NCBI GenBank assembly: GCA_037178855.1
Contig: JASJZC010000002.1
Span: 8,382,501 to 8,446,500 of the forward strand
Length of the DNA stretch: 64,000 bases
From: Oscheius sp. JU75
Taxonomy: Eukaryota; Nematoda; Chromadorea; Rhabditida; Rhabditidae
Reading direction: 5' to 3'
The notes under the pieces were generated by a model. The model was not told the DNA's origin. It ran no database searches and saw only the letters and a list, made by a program, of their open reading frames with translations. This document shows, piece by piece, positions 1-12,235 of this stretch (positions are counted from its first letter, which is position 1; every line of letters begins with the position of its first letter). The position numbers were made by a program, and so were the translations under genes.

Positions 1-135
1 TCCGCATAATTGCATGTCAATACTAGTACCCAAAAACGCTGACAAGTCATTCAATGTCGAGACAAGGGAGCAAGCCAGCTGTGGAGAAAACTCTTGTTAC
101 TAGGGAAACGACGAAGCCGTTGTCTGTGATCAATT
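1..135 (+). repeat. Diverged copy of dispersed repeat family R1
   Basis: This stretch before the first gene shares word order with the clearer R1 copies near 1647 and 54863: a 'gacaagtca' motif, then 'cagct(g/t)tggggaga', then 'gcgaagccg' followed by 'tgt'. Similarity is partial and judged by eye. No coding potential was recognised here. It could also be chance similarity in a low-information stretch. Confidence 0.3.
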
Positions 136-235
136 CCAATTGGTCGTTTTCGAAACTTTTTAAGACCATCGACCATCTTTCAATATCACTGTTATTCAGA
201 CCTTTCTGATATTTTCATCAAACAACCTCACTACT

Positions 236-1546
236 ATGCAGAGAGGAAGGCGAACTGATGCTAATAATCCTTATGCACTGTATTAGATACTTGTACTGTG
301 CTTATTGTAAGTTTTAGGCCTGCAACTGGCGGCAGAGAAAGAAATAATGCTTATTGGAAGGATTTTGAAGCTACCGTTGGAATTGGCAGGTCTCCAGATG
401 GAAATGCATACACACGGTTACAATTGGAAAAAATAAAGGCTTTTGATGAAAACCTCCTCGCACTGGTGAGATTATAGTCAAAGCTCAGCTCTGCATTCAT
501 TCAGGAAGGCGTGGTCAGCACACATTTCAAAAAAATTTTTATACTGAAATCGGAAAGGGAACAAATGTATTCGACCAGCTGTGTGGAATGCGTAAAGTGT
601 CAAATAATAATGAGGATGGATCAAAAACTCGACCTGTATGTTTTTATTCTTTTTTCTATGTAGCCTTTGCAGGCACAAAACTGATTGTCGGGGAGTCGAA
701 AACTTTGCCGAACAAATGGAAAGGTTCAAAAACAGAATCCCAGATTTAAAACAACTTGGCCTTAGGCGTCAGAGAAAAGTGAACCATCCTTTAATTAACT
801 TTTAAGGATTTCAGATACCGCTAGAAGTTCCTTCCAAGTATATCTACTGTTTGATGGATGGAAGCAGCCCCTACATTAAAGAACTTGGACTGTCAGCCAT
901 ACGGAGTATCTTCTATATAGGCATGGGATATAAGGTGGCCATTTTGGAAATACAGATCAGATTTGACATTCAGGATCGTCCAAAGCAGCACTTTGATGAT
1001 CCTTCTGCCAAAAGCGTAAAGAGAAAGCCAACAAAAGACAAAAAGAAGTATGACAGAATTCGAAAGATTTGGGACTCGCACAAGGATATATTCATCTGCA
1101 AAATGGGTCCATACAAGAGATTCGAAGCCGAGCGTCTGGAAACTCTTCTCATCAATGTCTTTAAAGCTAGTCTTCAACTCACCAACTCCAAAAGTCCTTC
1201 GCTAACTACAGTTGGGCTAAAACCCTGGCGTAAACAATGGAGGGACGACTACGCGATGTACACGATTAGCAATTTGCTCCATAAGACTCGAATGCAAATA
1301 AAATATCCCAAAAAATGGCCCTTTCGACCTGAAGAGACACTCGATGAGACAGAAGATGATCTGCCTGGCCAAGACACCCAATATAATAGTTCGACCTTGC
1401 CAAGAAGAAGACCGAGTACTTCGCTGCGTCCCGCCGATAGCCTTCCAAACATCACACCTCTCGGTCTTCAGGGGCGCCGTTCTCTCAGTCTTCAGGATTC
1501 AGCTGATATATCCCATTTCTTTCGAGAAGCTTTACACATCTCATAA
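236..1546 (+). CDS. Putative GIY-YIG-like domain protein (LEM-3/ANKLE1-like C-terminus)
   Basis: The proposed start is the ATG at 236. Exon 1 (236-279) joins in frame to an exon at 318 across a 38-nt intron. Further exons lie near 518-640, 690-780 and 805-1546. The last exon encodes a segment with KYIYCLMDG followed about 25 residues later by SIFYIGMG, which resembles the two strands of a GIY-YIG nuclease core. It is followed by a lysine/arginine-rich region and by a helix-like KIWDSH segment and a glutamate in RFEAERLE, in the order seen in LEM-3/ANKLE1 nucleases. The C-terminus is Ser/Arg-rich. The family assignment is inference. The joins between about 465 and 700 are not settled: the exon phases I read do not agree, so there may be an unseen exon or a frame break. 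No ankyrin or LEM domain was seen, so this could be another nematode GIY-YIG subgroup or an unrelated fold. Confidence 0.45.
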
Positions 1547-1646
1547 GCGCTATGCAACATACTTCTTCATTTTCCAAAATCCAACTGTAGTCATTTTATG
1601 TTTTGTTTTTATGCAGATTATCCCGTTGTTCCGTTCACTCGATAAA

Positions 1647-1842
1647 TCTCTCTACTACTAAAGTGCAATGGTGTCCGTCCGTCCGTGCGTCACCACGAGA
1701 AAAAAGCTGGCAAGTCATGGCATGTCAAGAACTAAGTTGACAAGTCAGCTTTGGGGAGAAACTTGGGAACTTGGAGAAGCGGCGAAGCCGCCTGTTGTAA
1801 ATGCTAAGTCAATACTAAGGGGCGGCGAAGCTGGTTATTAGT
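1647..1842 (+). repeat. Dispersed repeat family R1, copy a
   Basis: About 195 bp beginning 'tctctctactactaaagtgc' and containing 'caccacgagaaaaaagctgg' and 'agaagcggcgaagccgcctg'. The same succession, with small changes, recurs at 54863-55055, and a fragment lies at 36785-36860. The GC-rich 'gcggcgaagccgc' stretch is a short palindrome. No coding sequence was seen. Bases 1547-1977 hold nothing else I recognise. Confidence 0.75.
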
Positions 1843-1977
1843 TAAACTAAAAGACGCATTCATTTGACACATGAAATAAGGCAATAAAGGAGATCATATA
1901 AAAACCCGAACATTGCTGATTGTGTGGGAAAAATAATAGATGACAGCAGCGGGAAGAGGGAAGAATAACTGGAACTA

Positions 1978-3722
1978 TTAATATCTGTCTTCGTCTCGGC
2001 CGGAATGCTCCCTGGAGATGAAGATCTTCTTGACATGGTTGATTCCCAGGCGACACATCTTGTAGGGACAATATTGGCCGGACATCTGCTCTTTCTCCTT
2101 CTCTGTGAAGTTGTGGGTGATTAGGCAACTGAAAGACAGGTACTATCTGTGTCGCTTTCAAAATTGAATTTGGCGCTTCTTCACGACTTGTCAGCTTCTT
2201 ACAGTTGACATGTCAGCTCCTGCCGAGCTTTCTCCAATTGTCACATGGAAGTATGCTCTTCGCTTCTCCCCCTAGATGGTCGCCATCTACTATGCTCTCC
2301 AAAGTCAGCTTTTTCCATTTAGACAGAGTCAGTTTGACATTGCGAACAATAGCGCCATACACTTTTCCCGTTTTGTCTATGATTGAGAGACGGCAAAAGT
2401 GACAGCTGGCTCGTGAATCCGCCACAGGCAACAGCCATCGAAAGATGGAGTCCGTGCCCGGTCTTCCCGGTTCCAATTCAAAATTCGAAGTTTCTAGCCG
2501 TCTGTCTAGAAGGATCTCCCTGTCTCTCTGTCACTGCCCACCAACCTTCTTCCTAAGAGGTACGGTACTCTTTTCTTCTTCTATGCACAGACGTAAAAGT
2601 CCTGGGTACTTAGTGTTCTGTATATTTTGCCCGTAGTTACGACGTATTGCTACTCCTTATCTCACTGTCACTGTACTTACCCGCACGGTATGACCATGTA
2701 GTGATTCCCTTCATAAGGTTGGTGACATCCGTCAATCGGACACGGTGTGAGCCTGTTCCGGGCTCTCCATTCTTCAGTCCCTATAACTGGAATTTTGTAT
2801 TAAGAATGTTTTTTTCTTACGCGGCTTGAGGCACGACGGGCATTTTTCGACTTTCCTGAAGCAGCCCGAGCAGAGGCCGTGACCACAGTCTTGGAACAGC
2901 ACATCGCTCTCAAAGGTTTGTTTTTCCATATCTTCGAGAGGAACTCACCAGTGGGACAGTACCGATGCAGACGCAACAATGATGGTTTCTTCTATTGCAT
3001 CGGTTTTCGAGTCCGAGAATGTAGTTATCGAAATTTTTGGAGTCCCAGACCTCGAAGTCGTTCTAAGAAGTTCTAAGAATTTGACAGTGACACAGACAGG
3101 GACAGAGACGAAGAGTAACAGAGACACTGGTAGAGACGAAGACAGTAAAAATGACAGACTCGATCGTACCTGTCCCATCATAAAACAGAGTCGAACAGTG
3201 GGGCTGACTTCCGTCTCCAGCCATAACGTCCAATTCGAGCGGATTTTGTTCATGGCCATCATTCTGGCCCTGACCAGCATAGTCAGCTCAGCCTTATCCT
3301 TGAAGCAAAAGTCGAAGATCATGAACTCGCCGGCACTGGCTCCTCTCTCGATGAAGCCTTGGTAGGTAGGCTCGTCCTTCAGACTGAAAGCTGTCTCTCT
3401 CACTGTCAGTTACTGTCAGTTGCTGTCACTGTCTCTGCCTCTGTACTCACGGAATGTCCAAGCATGCATGCTGAATCTCATAGAACGGCAAGTGATGAAT
3501 GTTGTATCCATGCCGTTCGTTGAGAGTACAAGTTCCAAAAATTGGCATCTTCCATTTTTCAATGTCTTTCTGAAATGAATTTTTGTTCTACATTAATAAC
3601 TGACGACCTACTAAAAACCGGACATAGATTCTGTAGCGTCCACTGTTTGTAGAGGCCAGCTGGAGCAGAGGGTCGTTGATGACCGAGATCGAGAAGTTTT
3701 CTAGGAATGTCACAACGTCCAT
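1978..3722 (-). CDS. RING-finger protein, putative E3 ubiquitin ligase
   Basis: Exons join in phase from the ATG at 3722 (MDVVTFLENFSIS...) through exons near 3650, 3540-3445, 3395-3165, 3045-2945, 2940-2825 and 2780-2690, to a last exon ending at the stop at 1978-1980. The middle exons encode CCVCIGTVPL, then QDCGHGLCSGCF and KCPSCLKPR. These supply the Cys/His spacing of a C3HC4-type RING finger (CxxC, CxHxxC, CxxC). A following exon has CPIDGCHQPYEG and VIPCG, a second zinc-ligand-like set, and the last exon adds a further CPYKMC pair. The N-terminal half has no family I recognise. RING proteins commonly act as E3 ligases, but the substrate is unknown. An interspersed repeat occupies part of the last intron. 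The gene lies 544 bp downstream of DPH2 on the same strand, so an operon is possible but not shown. Confidence 0.6.
2178..2475 (-). repeat. Dispersed repeat family R2, copy a (inside an intron)
   Basis: About 300 bp which, on the minus strand, runs from 'ggaagaccgggcacg' through 'atctttcgatggctg' to 'ggagctgacatgtcaactgt'. The same ordered words occur on the plus strand at 27608-27907. It lies in the last intron of the RING gene. An 87-codon open frame crosses it, but that frame is interrupted in the other copy, so I treat it as non-coding. Confidence 0.75.
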
Positions 3723-4266
3723 TCTGGAAAATCCTGGACCTTGTTTTGTAGGCAATTAGCGGCGTGTCTGGAGGTTTTAGAAGCAATTTTGCGGACCCCA
3801 AAAGCGCCTATGAAACGCGACTCTTTCAGATTTTCGCGACTGTACTCAACGATAACATATTGAATGTGAAATTGAATTTTCCTTTCTAGCGTCTCTGAAC
3901 TTTCTTCTTACTTAAACTCTTTAAAAACCATTACCAACTACTTTTCTCCTTGGCAAGCTGGCTCACAAAGTTTCAATCTTTTTAGTCACCTCTTTGGTCA
4001 AACTCGGTCCAGGGAGAAGATAGAAAATAAGTCGTTCCACTCGTGATGTTCGACTACTGCGAGAGAGCTGAATAGTCTTTTTTATGGTTCCTATGGGAAG
4101 CAGCTGCCCGCCGGGGGAGGGCGGGCACACAAAAACCATGATCGATTCTGAAACAGAGATATTCAGCGACTGCTGACGTGTTTGACTTACTGATCCTATT
4201 TCCAAATAGTTTACTCTATAAAAATCAACAAAATTTGGTAACAATAACAACTTAGACGTAACAAAG
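3723..4266. other. Spacer between DPH2 and the RING gene
   Basis: About 540 bp between two genes on the minus strand. I see no domain, RNA gene or repeat here. It may hold the DPH2 3' UTR and the promoter or trans-splice region of the RING gene. Confidence 0.4.
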
Positions 4267-6916
4267 CTATTTAGAGGGTTCCTGGATGTAGGAGGCAGCT
4301 ATTCCGGCCCGTCCCTCGGTCACTCCTGTCTCTTCTTCGGTCCGAATCGAGTCGTCCAGTCCGCGCCAGCTGCGCTGTTTGAAGTAATCTCCGGCCGTGT
4401 AGAGGGCTACCTGGCCACCTTCAAGATGACCATCTTCTGTCAACTGATCCGTAGGCTTGGCCCGAACCTTGCCAGTCAGCAGACTCATGTCGGATTCGTC
4501 TCTGCTCTCGCCGATTGAATCTGAAACAAAACTGTGGTCATTTCGCAGGGTTCTGCCCTGTTTCTCTAAAAGAAAAGTAGCCATCTCTGATCAATATTTG
4601 GATCTGTTTGGTAGTTAAGAGTCGTACTGTTTGGTGTTCAAGAATCAAAACAGTCCGAGTCGGACTGAGGATCTGTAATAGTCAAATGATTGAAGTGTAA
4701 AACTGATTGAGAGGTCCAGCTCGGACCATCCGAGATCATTTCTGGAGGTGTTACCTAGAAAACTGGTTCAGAGATTGGTCAAGGATCTATGTTGTCAGAT
4801 ACCCATACTCGTCAAGAGTCCTGCCAAGTTTCTATCCCTATTTTACGACTTTCTCTCTAATGTATTTCTATACCATTCCAATCCAGTACCAAAGCCTAAA
4901 CCTACCATGTAAAAACTTGGAAAAGTCAGCCGTCCATCCAGCTCCCGCAGCCCACGAATTGCTCGGATTTAAGGCCACCTCAGCCTCAAAAAGTGACAGT
5001 ACAGGCTTGTAGAAATCGGAAGTGTCGAGAAGGATTCCAAAGGGGCAGGAGACTAAAACAAAGACGTCGATATCGGCCGAGAAGTTGGACAGTTTTGGCA
5101 CATTTACCTGAACATTTTTTGTGGGAAGAGCAGCTAGGAACCTCACTTTTCCCACGGAAATCACGTATATCTTCTTCGCGGCAGCTTTGCAGAGGGCTCG
5201 CATTCGAGAGACAGCTTCCCGGTGTCCTTCCAGGCCAACAGTTCCGACTACAAGCCCGACGGAATTGGCATCTTTTAGCTTCTCGACCATAAAGAGACGT
5301 TTTCGAAGCTGGCGCGTGGAGTAACTTCTGAAAATGCGCATTTCATTTCAGATATGATACAAAAGGGTATCAACAGAGCGGATTGGAATAACTTGATTTT
5401 TGGTTTACGTTTGACCGTTTTTGAACGTAAATTGTCTAGTTCCGCGAACTTGTCTTAGTGGCTCAATCGGTCAGCTGTCTGATCACGAAGCCAAACCGTG
5501 CCAGAATCGTTTCCCAGATGGGCTAATCCTCTTTACCTCCTCACGAAATCCTCGGCAGCATCTTTAGGTTTTTTTTTGTATCATTAGTTGTTGAGTCTGG
5601 CTCAACCTGTATGCGCGTCAACTTTGGGTCCCATTACGATTGTTACAGTACCTGTCGGCAGCCTCGTTGAGGCGGCCGGGTTTTCAAATTTTTTCGTTTT
5701 TCAAGTGTCGTGCCCTTACGTCACTCTTTTTCCCATTTTGCTTTCTAGCCTTCCCTTCGCTCTAAAAACTATATTTTGCCCAGAATAAATGTAAATAAAA
5801 GGGTGCCTGAAACAACGTTTTAGAGCTATGCAGAACATGGGTCATTTTTTTCGTGGATAGCCGCTGTAGAGCCCATGCCAAGACTTCTTGCGTTTCAATG
5901 AACTGGCTCACTGGCTGAAAAAAAGTTTAAAAACTACCGTTCGAGGGAGCTCCTCTTCTCCACAGGATCGTATGAGACTACCGTGTCGATTTCAGGAAAG
6001 GTCATCAGCCAGATCGGGAGTAACGAGCTCGAGCTGGCTCCAATAAAAATGATGAAAGGCCCTTCTTCTCCCGAGGGTTCGTTTACTTCTCTTCCCAGCA
6101 CGAGTTTCTGGAATTTTCGACTATTTTCCAACAAAAACTTGCTTACTTTTTCGGTCTTGGTCTGGTTTAGGATCACCCTCGACTCCTGAAAAGATTTTTC
6201 CGGGAATTTGGCTTTCATGAGGGCTGTGAGGGTCTCTAAAATCCGGTTTTTCTAATGTTTTTGCAAAAAAAAAAAAACTAACCCAAAATGTAGTCGTAGG
6301 CCGAATCCGAGATAATAATTGCCGATTTTTGTTCCAGACCCGAAATTTGACTGCTCAACTGCTCGCAGCAGTCTTCTATTTGGGTTGGGAGTCGGCCAAG
6401 AACGAACCTAAGGTAACAAAATGATAAAATGGATTAGAAATAGGTTGAAAACCTGCATGGAATCTCTGTAGAGGGGCTCGAGAGACAGGCATCTCCATAA
6501 TGGACAAGAGCATCGCATCGAGCATGGGCTGCCGCCACAAAATCTACACAACAGCTGAAATTTTCTGTGTTTTTGGGCTCTGAGGCAAAAACCTTCGGTA
6601 GGAAGTATCAGCGAGGACGAAAGTCTTTAAATCACCGACCAGTTCGACCAGTTTCTCGGAAACGAAGCAGGCGTAGTGTAGAAAAGAGTCCGGAAACTGT
6701 AGAGCCACTCTTTTGAAGGCATTCGTCCGAATCCAGGCCGCTGTCTCGTTTACATTAAAGAAGAGCAGGGGGTCTTCGACTTTTGCAGTCTAGATACCAT
6801 AACCATTGAATGAACTTGCAAGAAGCACAAACCTGTGAAGGATCCGCAGCCTCGTGTATAGAGAAATCACTATTTGTGAAGAATTGACTGACAGAAGCAG
6901 CCGACGCTTCGGACAT
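4267..6916 (-). CDS. dph2: Diphthamide biosynthesis protein 2 (DPH2)
   Basis: DPH2 is the iron-sulfur partner of DPH1 in the first step of diphthamide formation on elongation factor 2. The proposed start is the ATG at 6914-6916 (MSEASAASVSQFF) and the stop is TAG at 4267-4269. Exons read in order give WIRTNAFKRVALQFPDSFLH, then ADTSYR/RCCVDFVAAAHARCDALVHYGDACLSP split over two exons. This is the DPH1/DPH2-type cysteine region (DxxYxxCCVD...HYGxxCL). The C-terminal half has GLVVGTVGLEG, VISVGK, DIDVFVLVSCPFG, FYKPVLSLFEAEVALN and the terminal YFKQRSWRGLDD typical of eukaryotic DPH2. There are about nine exons with several introns under 60 nt. Start codons of DPH2 and SMG-9 are 306 bp apart on opposite strands. 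I see no frame break. Confidence 0.9.
5455..5525 (+). repeat. tRNA-like sequence (weak) in a DPH2 intron
   Basis: 'tagtggctcaatcggtcagc' resembles a tRNA D-arm/A-box, and 'gccagaatcgtttcccagatgg' sits at a tRNA-like distance downstream. The T-arm B-box is poor, so this is at best a decayed tRNA-derived element. Confidence 0.3.
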
Positions 6917-7222
6917 TATGTTTCTGTCTGAAAACAACGATTTTTTGGTTGAAAAACTGTAAATAATGGTGAGAAAGTGGAGAAAAATGCCGAAATAAAA
7001 GAACGTTTTTTCAAATTTGTTCCGAAATTTGGGTACGCAGTTGCGAACAGATAGTTTTGGCTACAGTAGTCACCTTCAACGTGTTCAAATTCTGTGAATC
7101 TGTTGGCACTTCCAGCCTTCATTCCTCCAGTTCTATGCATTTTTTTCTAGACTTGATAAAACCCATAGCATCTTGATCTCTGACATCTAAAATACCCTGG
7201 AAGCGCTAAAAATTCGTTCAGA
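6917..7222. promoter_or_regulatory. Divergent intergenic region, DPH2 / SMG-9
   Basis: 306 bp separate the two start codons, which point in opposite directions, so both 5' ends and their promoters must lie in or near this interval. No specific factor site was recognised. The role is inferred from position only. Confidence 0.4.
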
Positions 7223-9354
7223 ATGCGAGGAAGTGGCCGCGGCAGGAGTCACGACTTTTTTAGCGGGAATTCTTCTACTAAACGGAGTCAGAAGACTGAG
7301 ACATCATCGTCAGAAACTCGAACACGCGATGCAGCAGTCCCGAAGCCGAGTATGCTGCTCTCTCGACCGCGAGAAGAAGAAAGAGGACCGGCTGTGGCTA
7401 TAGCTTCCAGGAGTGAGGCAGAGTCAAGAGAACGGCAAAGAGGTACAATCTACGAAGTTTTTCCATAATATACACGATTATTTAGTCCAACAAGCCCCTA
7501 AAGTTCTCCCCTCACATCGGGAAGGGCCAACTGAACGGGAAATGTTCGATTCGCGACGCCTAATCAACGACGGGATGATGTTTGAGGAGACGATCATGGT
7601 TTTTGCGTCTATTTGCTTTAAAAATACTGAAAATTTTAGGAATATCTTACCGAAAATCCACATTTCACAGTCACAGCCGCCATCGGACCTCAAACTGTCG
7701 GAAAATCCACGATTTTGAGCATGCTGGCTGGGAATAATCCTCAGGACAAGTACAGGTATTTTTTGCTGCCTTTTCTAGTAAAAAATGTCTAAATTCAGGT
7801 ATTATGTGTTCCGACCAGCCTCAAGAGAAGCCGTGGAGTCCTCTCGCTACCAAACCACTAAAATCCATGTCTACGTGAGCAAATCTCGGGGGATTTTCTT
7901 AGATTGCCAGGTTTAAGACATTTTTCCCGGTAAACGAACAAAAGTTAGGGCACAAACAGCTCAAGTATCGTCGAAGATTCCTACAGACATTCGAGAAAGA
8001 GTGACGAGAGGAGCGAAACCACAGCCTACGTGGAATGTCTTCAGCTCGTCTCCTTCCTTCTACAGGTCTCCACGACGATTCTCGTCTGCTCCGACTATAC
8101 TGTGGACATGGAATTGGTCAAGGTTAGACAATTTTTCCGGGATGTTTTTTTTTATTTATAAATGGAGTTAGCAACTTCTGTTCAAAAATATTAAGAAAAA
8201 AAGTTATGGTAGCCCAACTTTTGTTTCACACAAATTATAAACAGAAGTTAAGTGAGCGCCGTTTTTCGCTTGAAAAATTGTGAACAAAAACCACGGTAAG
8301 ATCCAAAGCGTAACTTTTGTTCACAATCGATGGGAAACGACACTTACTAACCCTAAAAATAGTCAAAATAGTGAGCCGCAAAATAGCGCCAATTCCGAAG
8401 AGCGCGTAAATTGCGTCTAAAATCGGTACCCTGTCACTAAATTTCCGCAGAGCAAACTCTCTCGCGTAGCGCCCTATTTTTAACTCTGAAGCTTATAGCA
8501 AAGATTACTGTACTTTATGACGTTTAGACAGGCACAAATTTGCAGAAATTTAGGGGCGCAACGGGTGAGAGTTTGTTATAAAAAAACGTATCAAATGCTG
8601 ACGATAAGTTGGTACGCAGCCGAGCTTCCCCAGTTTTAGCTTTTTTTTATCACTATTTCTCCAGATTCTTCGGACCGCCGAGATGCTACGGGCTAACCTG
8701 AACCACGTCAGCAATCTTCCGCAGCTTAATTTTACCAGAAAGACCAATATTGGTCAGTTTTGGCCTCCGCCTCATGAAAAAATGCTTCAGTTTTCGTCCA
8801 CGTCCGTGCCAATTCCGTCGATTTCGCCTACGAGGTCCATAAGGACCGCATTCAGCTAATTCGCCGACTTTTTGCAGACTCTTTGAGGTAGTTTTCTACT
8901 TTCATAAACTTCAATTCCCGCCAAAATTCAAAATTCGTACCCAAAAGCGCGTCAATAATATTTTCGCTGCAAGCAATTTTTTTTATCTGCCAACAGATTT
9001 TTTTAGACTACGAGTTTCGGAAAATGACGATTCCGTACTTTTCCTGCTTTCAGTCCTAAAGCCGAGGAAGGATGTGGCATCTCAACTGCATTCCCGTCAG
9101 TTTTTCCTGTCAAATTTGTAAAACCTAAAAATTAAGATCATCACCAAAAAGAGCGATCTCTCGAGGCTGAAGAAGTCGAAAAATTCGAGGTCGGGATCCG
9201 TAAGATTCGTTTCCAGCTCGCCGCCATGCCCCAGGATCCATTCTCGGAGCAGCTTTTCACAGAAAAACATTGGCTTCTTTTGGCCCGATACATCTGGAAG
9301 GAGGCGGCTTTCACCAGCTCCATAGAGAAATTGGCGAGCTATTTTGGAGGCTGA
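7223..9354 (+). CDS. smg-9: SMG-9, nonsense-mediated mRNA decay factor
   Basis: SMG-9 pairs with SMG-8 to control the SMG-1 kinase in nonsense-mediated decay. The start at 7223 opens a Ser/Arg-rich disordered N-terminus of about 75 residues. An in-phase junction leads to VQQAPKVLPSHREGP and NDGMMFEETIM, then EYLTENPHFTVTAAIGPQTV followed by GKSTILSMLAG, where GPQTVGKS is a P-loop. Next come RPASREAVESSRYQTTKIHV and SRGIFLDCQ, matching the switch region of the SMG-9 G-like domain. Later exons carry QLVSFLLQVSTTILVCSDY and, at the end, LLARYIWKEAAFTSSI before the stop at 9352-9354. The roughly 500-nt intron from 8125 contains only AT-rich sequence. The gene is complete as far as I can read. Confidence 0.85.
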
Positions 9355-10112
9355 AAGGGTAAAGTTTTCCTACGAGGGACGGGTCTTTTGTATTTACGGG
9401 TAATTTTGTAATAAATTGTACACATTTCGTTATGTTTTTTGTATGACCCAGAGCTGTTGTATAGCAGACATGTACATTGATTCATTTACTGTTTTTACTT
9501 GTCACCAAGTTTGTGTTCTGCTTGTGGCGACAAAACGCCTTTAAATTCTTGTTTTAGCACTAAAAAATAGTTGTCTTCTAGAAGGCCCTTTTTCTTTCTC
9601 GCGTCGCCTGGAAAGTCTTGATTCATTTTTTCCATATTTTAGGATCAATTTTAGTTGTCAAAAAAAATGAAAAGTGAAAGGGTCTAGAAAACAGCGTAGA
9701 CACCATTCTACAGAATGGAAAGAATCTGTTTGAACTAATTCCGATGCTTTCTGAACGTGGTATGAGTGATCAAACGCCTTGGAAGTTTCAAGCTCTAGTC
9801 AGAACTTCAAAGAATCAAGGCTTGGCTTTTTTCAAACTTATTCGTAACTTAGGAAATTGTCGTGCTCCCAATCCTCTTTTTGGCCATCAAGACCGATTTC
9901 TGGGCCATGTTCCAACAAAATAGTGACTTTGCGATGGCTGAAAACGTTTTTAGAGGTCTGAGAAATACGATTTTTACTGTCTGACACCTCTTTAGTGCAG
10001 CGGAAACTGATTTCCAACTCTCGAAACGTCTTGAGAGCTTTAGAGTAGTTTTAGTACTTCCAAAATAGTCTGGTGACATCCCAAAACCTTCAAAATCTTT
10101 ATTTTCCAGAAA
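9355..10112. other. Spacer between SMG-9 and SRP receptor beta
   Basis: 758 bp, AT-rich. An 'aataaa' just after the SMG-9 stop (about 9410) may be its polyadenylation signal. A 76-codon frame on the minus strand (10079-9849) has no recognisable family. Nothing else seen. Confidence 0.4.
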
Positions 10113-11480
10113 ATGGCCGGCTCTCTTGGCGAGCGCGGTTCATTCACCGACACGGGTGTCTTGGCCGTCGCCATGGCCCTGCTGGTCATTCTTGCCACCA
10201 CCTTCTATCTAATCTACAGACTCCTGACCAAAAAGGCCAGTGACACCGTTCTCATCGTCGGCCTGAGCGATTCTGGCAAGACTCAAGTATTCTCCAAAAT
10301 CGCCAACAAGAATGCCGAACCCGTCACCTACACTTCTCTTGAGGTTTCCCGCCGCTTTCTTAACCCAAAAAATTAAAAAACTTCAGGAAAATTACGTAGA
10401 GCTGGACATCAAGGGTCGCCCACTGAAGATTGTCGACTTTCCGGGAGCGGAGCGGCTTCGCAAGCAGCTGGTCGAAAAGTGGCTCCGGAAGGAGCGCGCT
10501 GCTCTCAAGAAGATTGTCTTCGTTGTCGATTCGGCCACCTTCTCGAAGAGGGCTCGTGACGTGGCCGAGTTCCTCTATGATGTGGCTCTGGAGAGTGCTA
10601 GAAAGGTGAGAATTTTTGCAAAGAATTAGGTCAAAGCTTCAAAAACATTGAAAAGTCAGAGTGGTGGAAACACTGTATGGAAAAAACATCACCATGATAT
10701 GCAGTCATGGTCACGATTATCTATGTATTCTGACGTCATTCCAGTCACAACTTGACCCGAAATTTCATAATTTTCCTATCAAGAAAAGTCTTGCCATATT
10801 CGTGGCCATTAGTGGCTAGCAGAGAAGGCTTGATCACTGTTTGGACTGGTATTTCGCTCAAAGTTCACAGCTAGTTTCAGAACATGGGCCGTTATAAAAA
10901 TTGGCATAAATGATCCTTTCTCGACACGAAAATACAAATTTTAGTAGTCAAAACGGGTCGATTTCTTTTTCTGCAAAAAAAAAACAGTCGGAAAGCTGTC
11001 GAAAAAACCGAGTTTTCGTGGATGTCTCAAAGGTTTTTGCGCTGGGAAAAGAGGCAAACACTGCATACAGCATTTTTCTACTCGACCACATTCAAAAACT
11101 GAAATTGCAGCCTTATTCTACAGTATATTGACCTCAAAACAACCTCTTAAGAAAGTCTTCCAGATTCCCATCGTCGTCGCCTGCAACAAGCAAGATCTGA
11201 GCTTAGCAAAAACCCAGCAGGTTAGCCTCTTTTCCATGCCAATTCTCTTGAAAATCTCTTCCAGGTTATCAGCAACACCCTGGAAAAGGAGATCGGCCTG
11301 ATCAACAAGTCCCGCGCCGCGGCCCTGACCACCACGGATGGCTCCAGCAACAACCGGACACTGACAGAGACAGCTGACAGCTTCCAGTGGGCCGATTTGC
11401 CGAAGCCCGTCGAATTTGTCGTCTGTTCGGCCAGCGGAGAGCCCGGACTCGATGAGCTCCGAGCCGTCGTCAAGGAGTAA
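10113..11480 (+). CDS. srpr-b: Signal recognition particle receptor subunit beta
   Basis: This membrane-anchored small GTPase holds SRP receptor alpha at the ER for co-translational targeting. The ATG at 10113 begins a short luminal N-terminus and one membrane helix at about residues 17-37 (VLAVAMALLVILATTFYLIY). GTPase motifs follow in order: P-loop GLSDSGKT, the DFPGAERLR DxPG motif, NKQD in VACNKQDLS, and CSASGEPG near the end. Exons lie at about 10113-10344, 10387-10604, 11164-11220 and 11264-11480. The 560-nt intron from 10605 contains nothing I recognise. The last exon includes a Ser/Thr-rich insertion before WADLPKPVEF. The length of roughly 245 residues is normal for the family. Confidence 0.93.
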
Positions 11481-12235
11481 CTCGTCGTGAAATGTCTTCT
11501 GGTTATAGCTTACTGTGTATAATACAAAACAGCATTATTGTTTTAAGACGAATGAAGTCACATACTCCTAACAATGTTTATTGTACTAATCTGTACCGTT
11601 TCGGCAGCACTTATCTGTACTTTTTGGTTTAACAAATTAGTCGAGTAACTTGTTACGTCCCTTCAGGGCCTGACTAACTTGTCCATTCTTCAGTATAATC
11701 ATGGCTAAAAACTATTTATCGCAAAGTCGCACTGTTCATGAGACGTCTCTTAGCATCACACCAACTTTGCGCTAGAACTAAACTCAAAACGCGACCAACA
11801 TCATTTTGCTTAAAGTTTGTGCTCAGCTCATTTCAAATTCTCCTCCAGCTTTACAAAATGACACTTTATTGACGTCAAACCGATCAAAGTGGACGATTTG
11901 CCACGGCGAGGAATCGAATGCGACTCGCATGGGGCGTGCGTACTGGCAGAGACGGCGCTTCTTTGCAATACATCAAGCCTGCGATGTTGCAGAGGTCACA
12001 GACGACTTCAGACAAACAGACAGACGCGCAGACAATTTAAAGTAGAAATGGAGGACTGGGATACCGGAAAATGCACCGGATACGAACGATACACATTTTG
12101 AAAACGAACGGTCGAAAATGTACAAATTTTAGTATTTGAAAGCTCTGAGGCTAAGAATCTAGTAAACCTGTTCTCTTCTTGTTTTAAGACTTCTTCCCTC
12201 ATCTTTTCCTTCTCAAAATACCTTGTAGAAAACGT
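11481..12235. other. Intergenic, no gene recognised
   Basis: 750 bp after SRP receptor beta. Overlapping short frames near 11806-12101 carry no known domain. 'cacggcgaggaatcgaatgc' near 11900 is faintly tRNA T-arm-like on the minus strand but has no matching D-arm. Confidence 0.35.

Noticed and set aside
2213-2476. 87-codon frame in the RING gene region as a possible coding exon
   Set aside because: It lies within repeat R2, whose second copy at 27608 has a broken frame, and RING exons do not join to it in phase by my reading.
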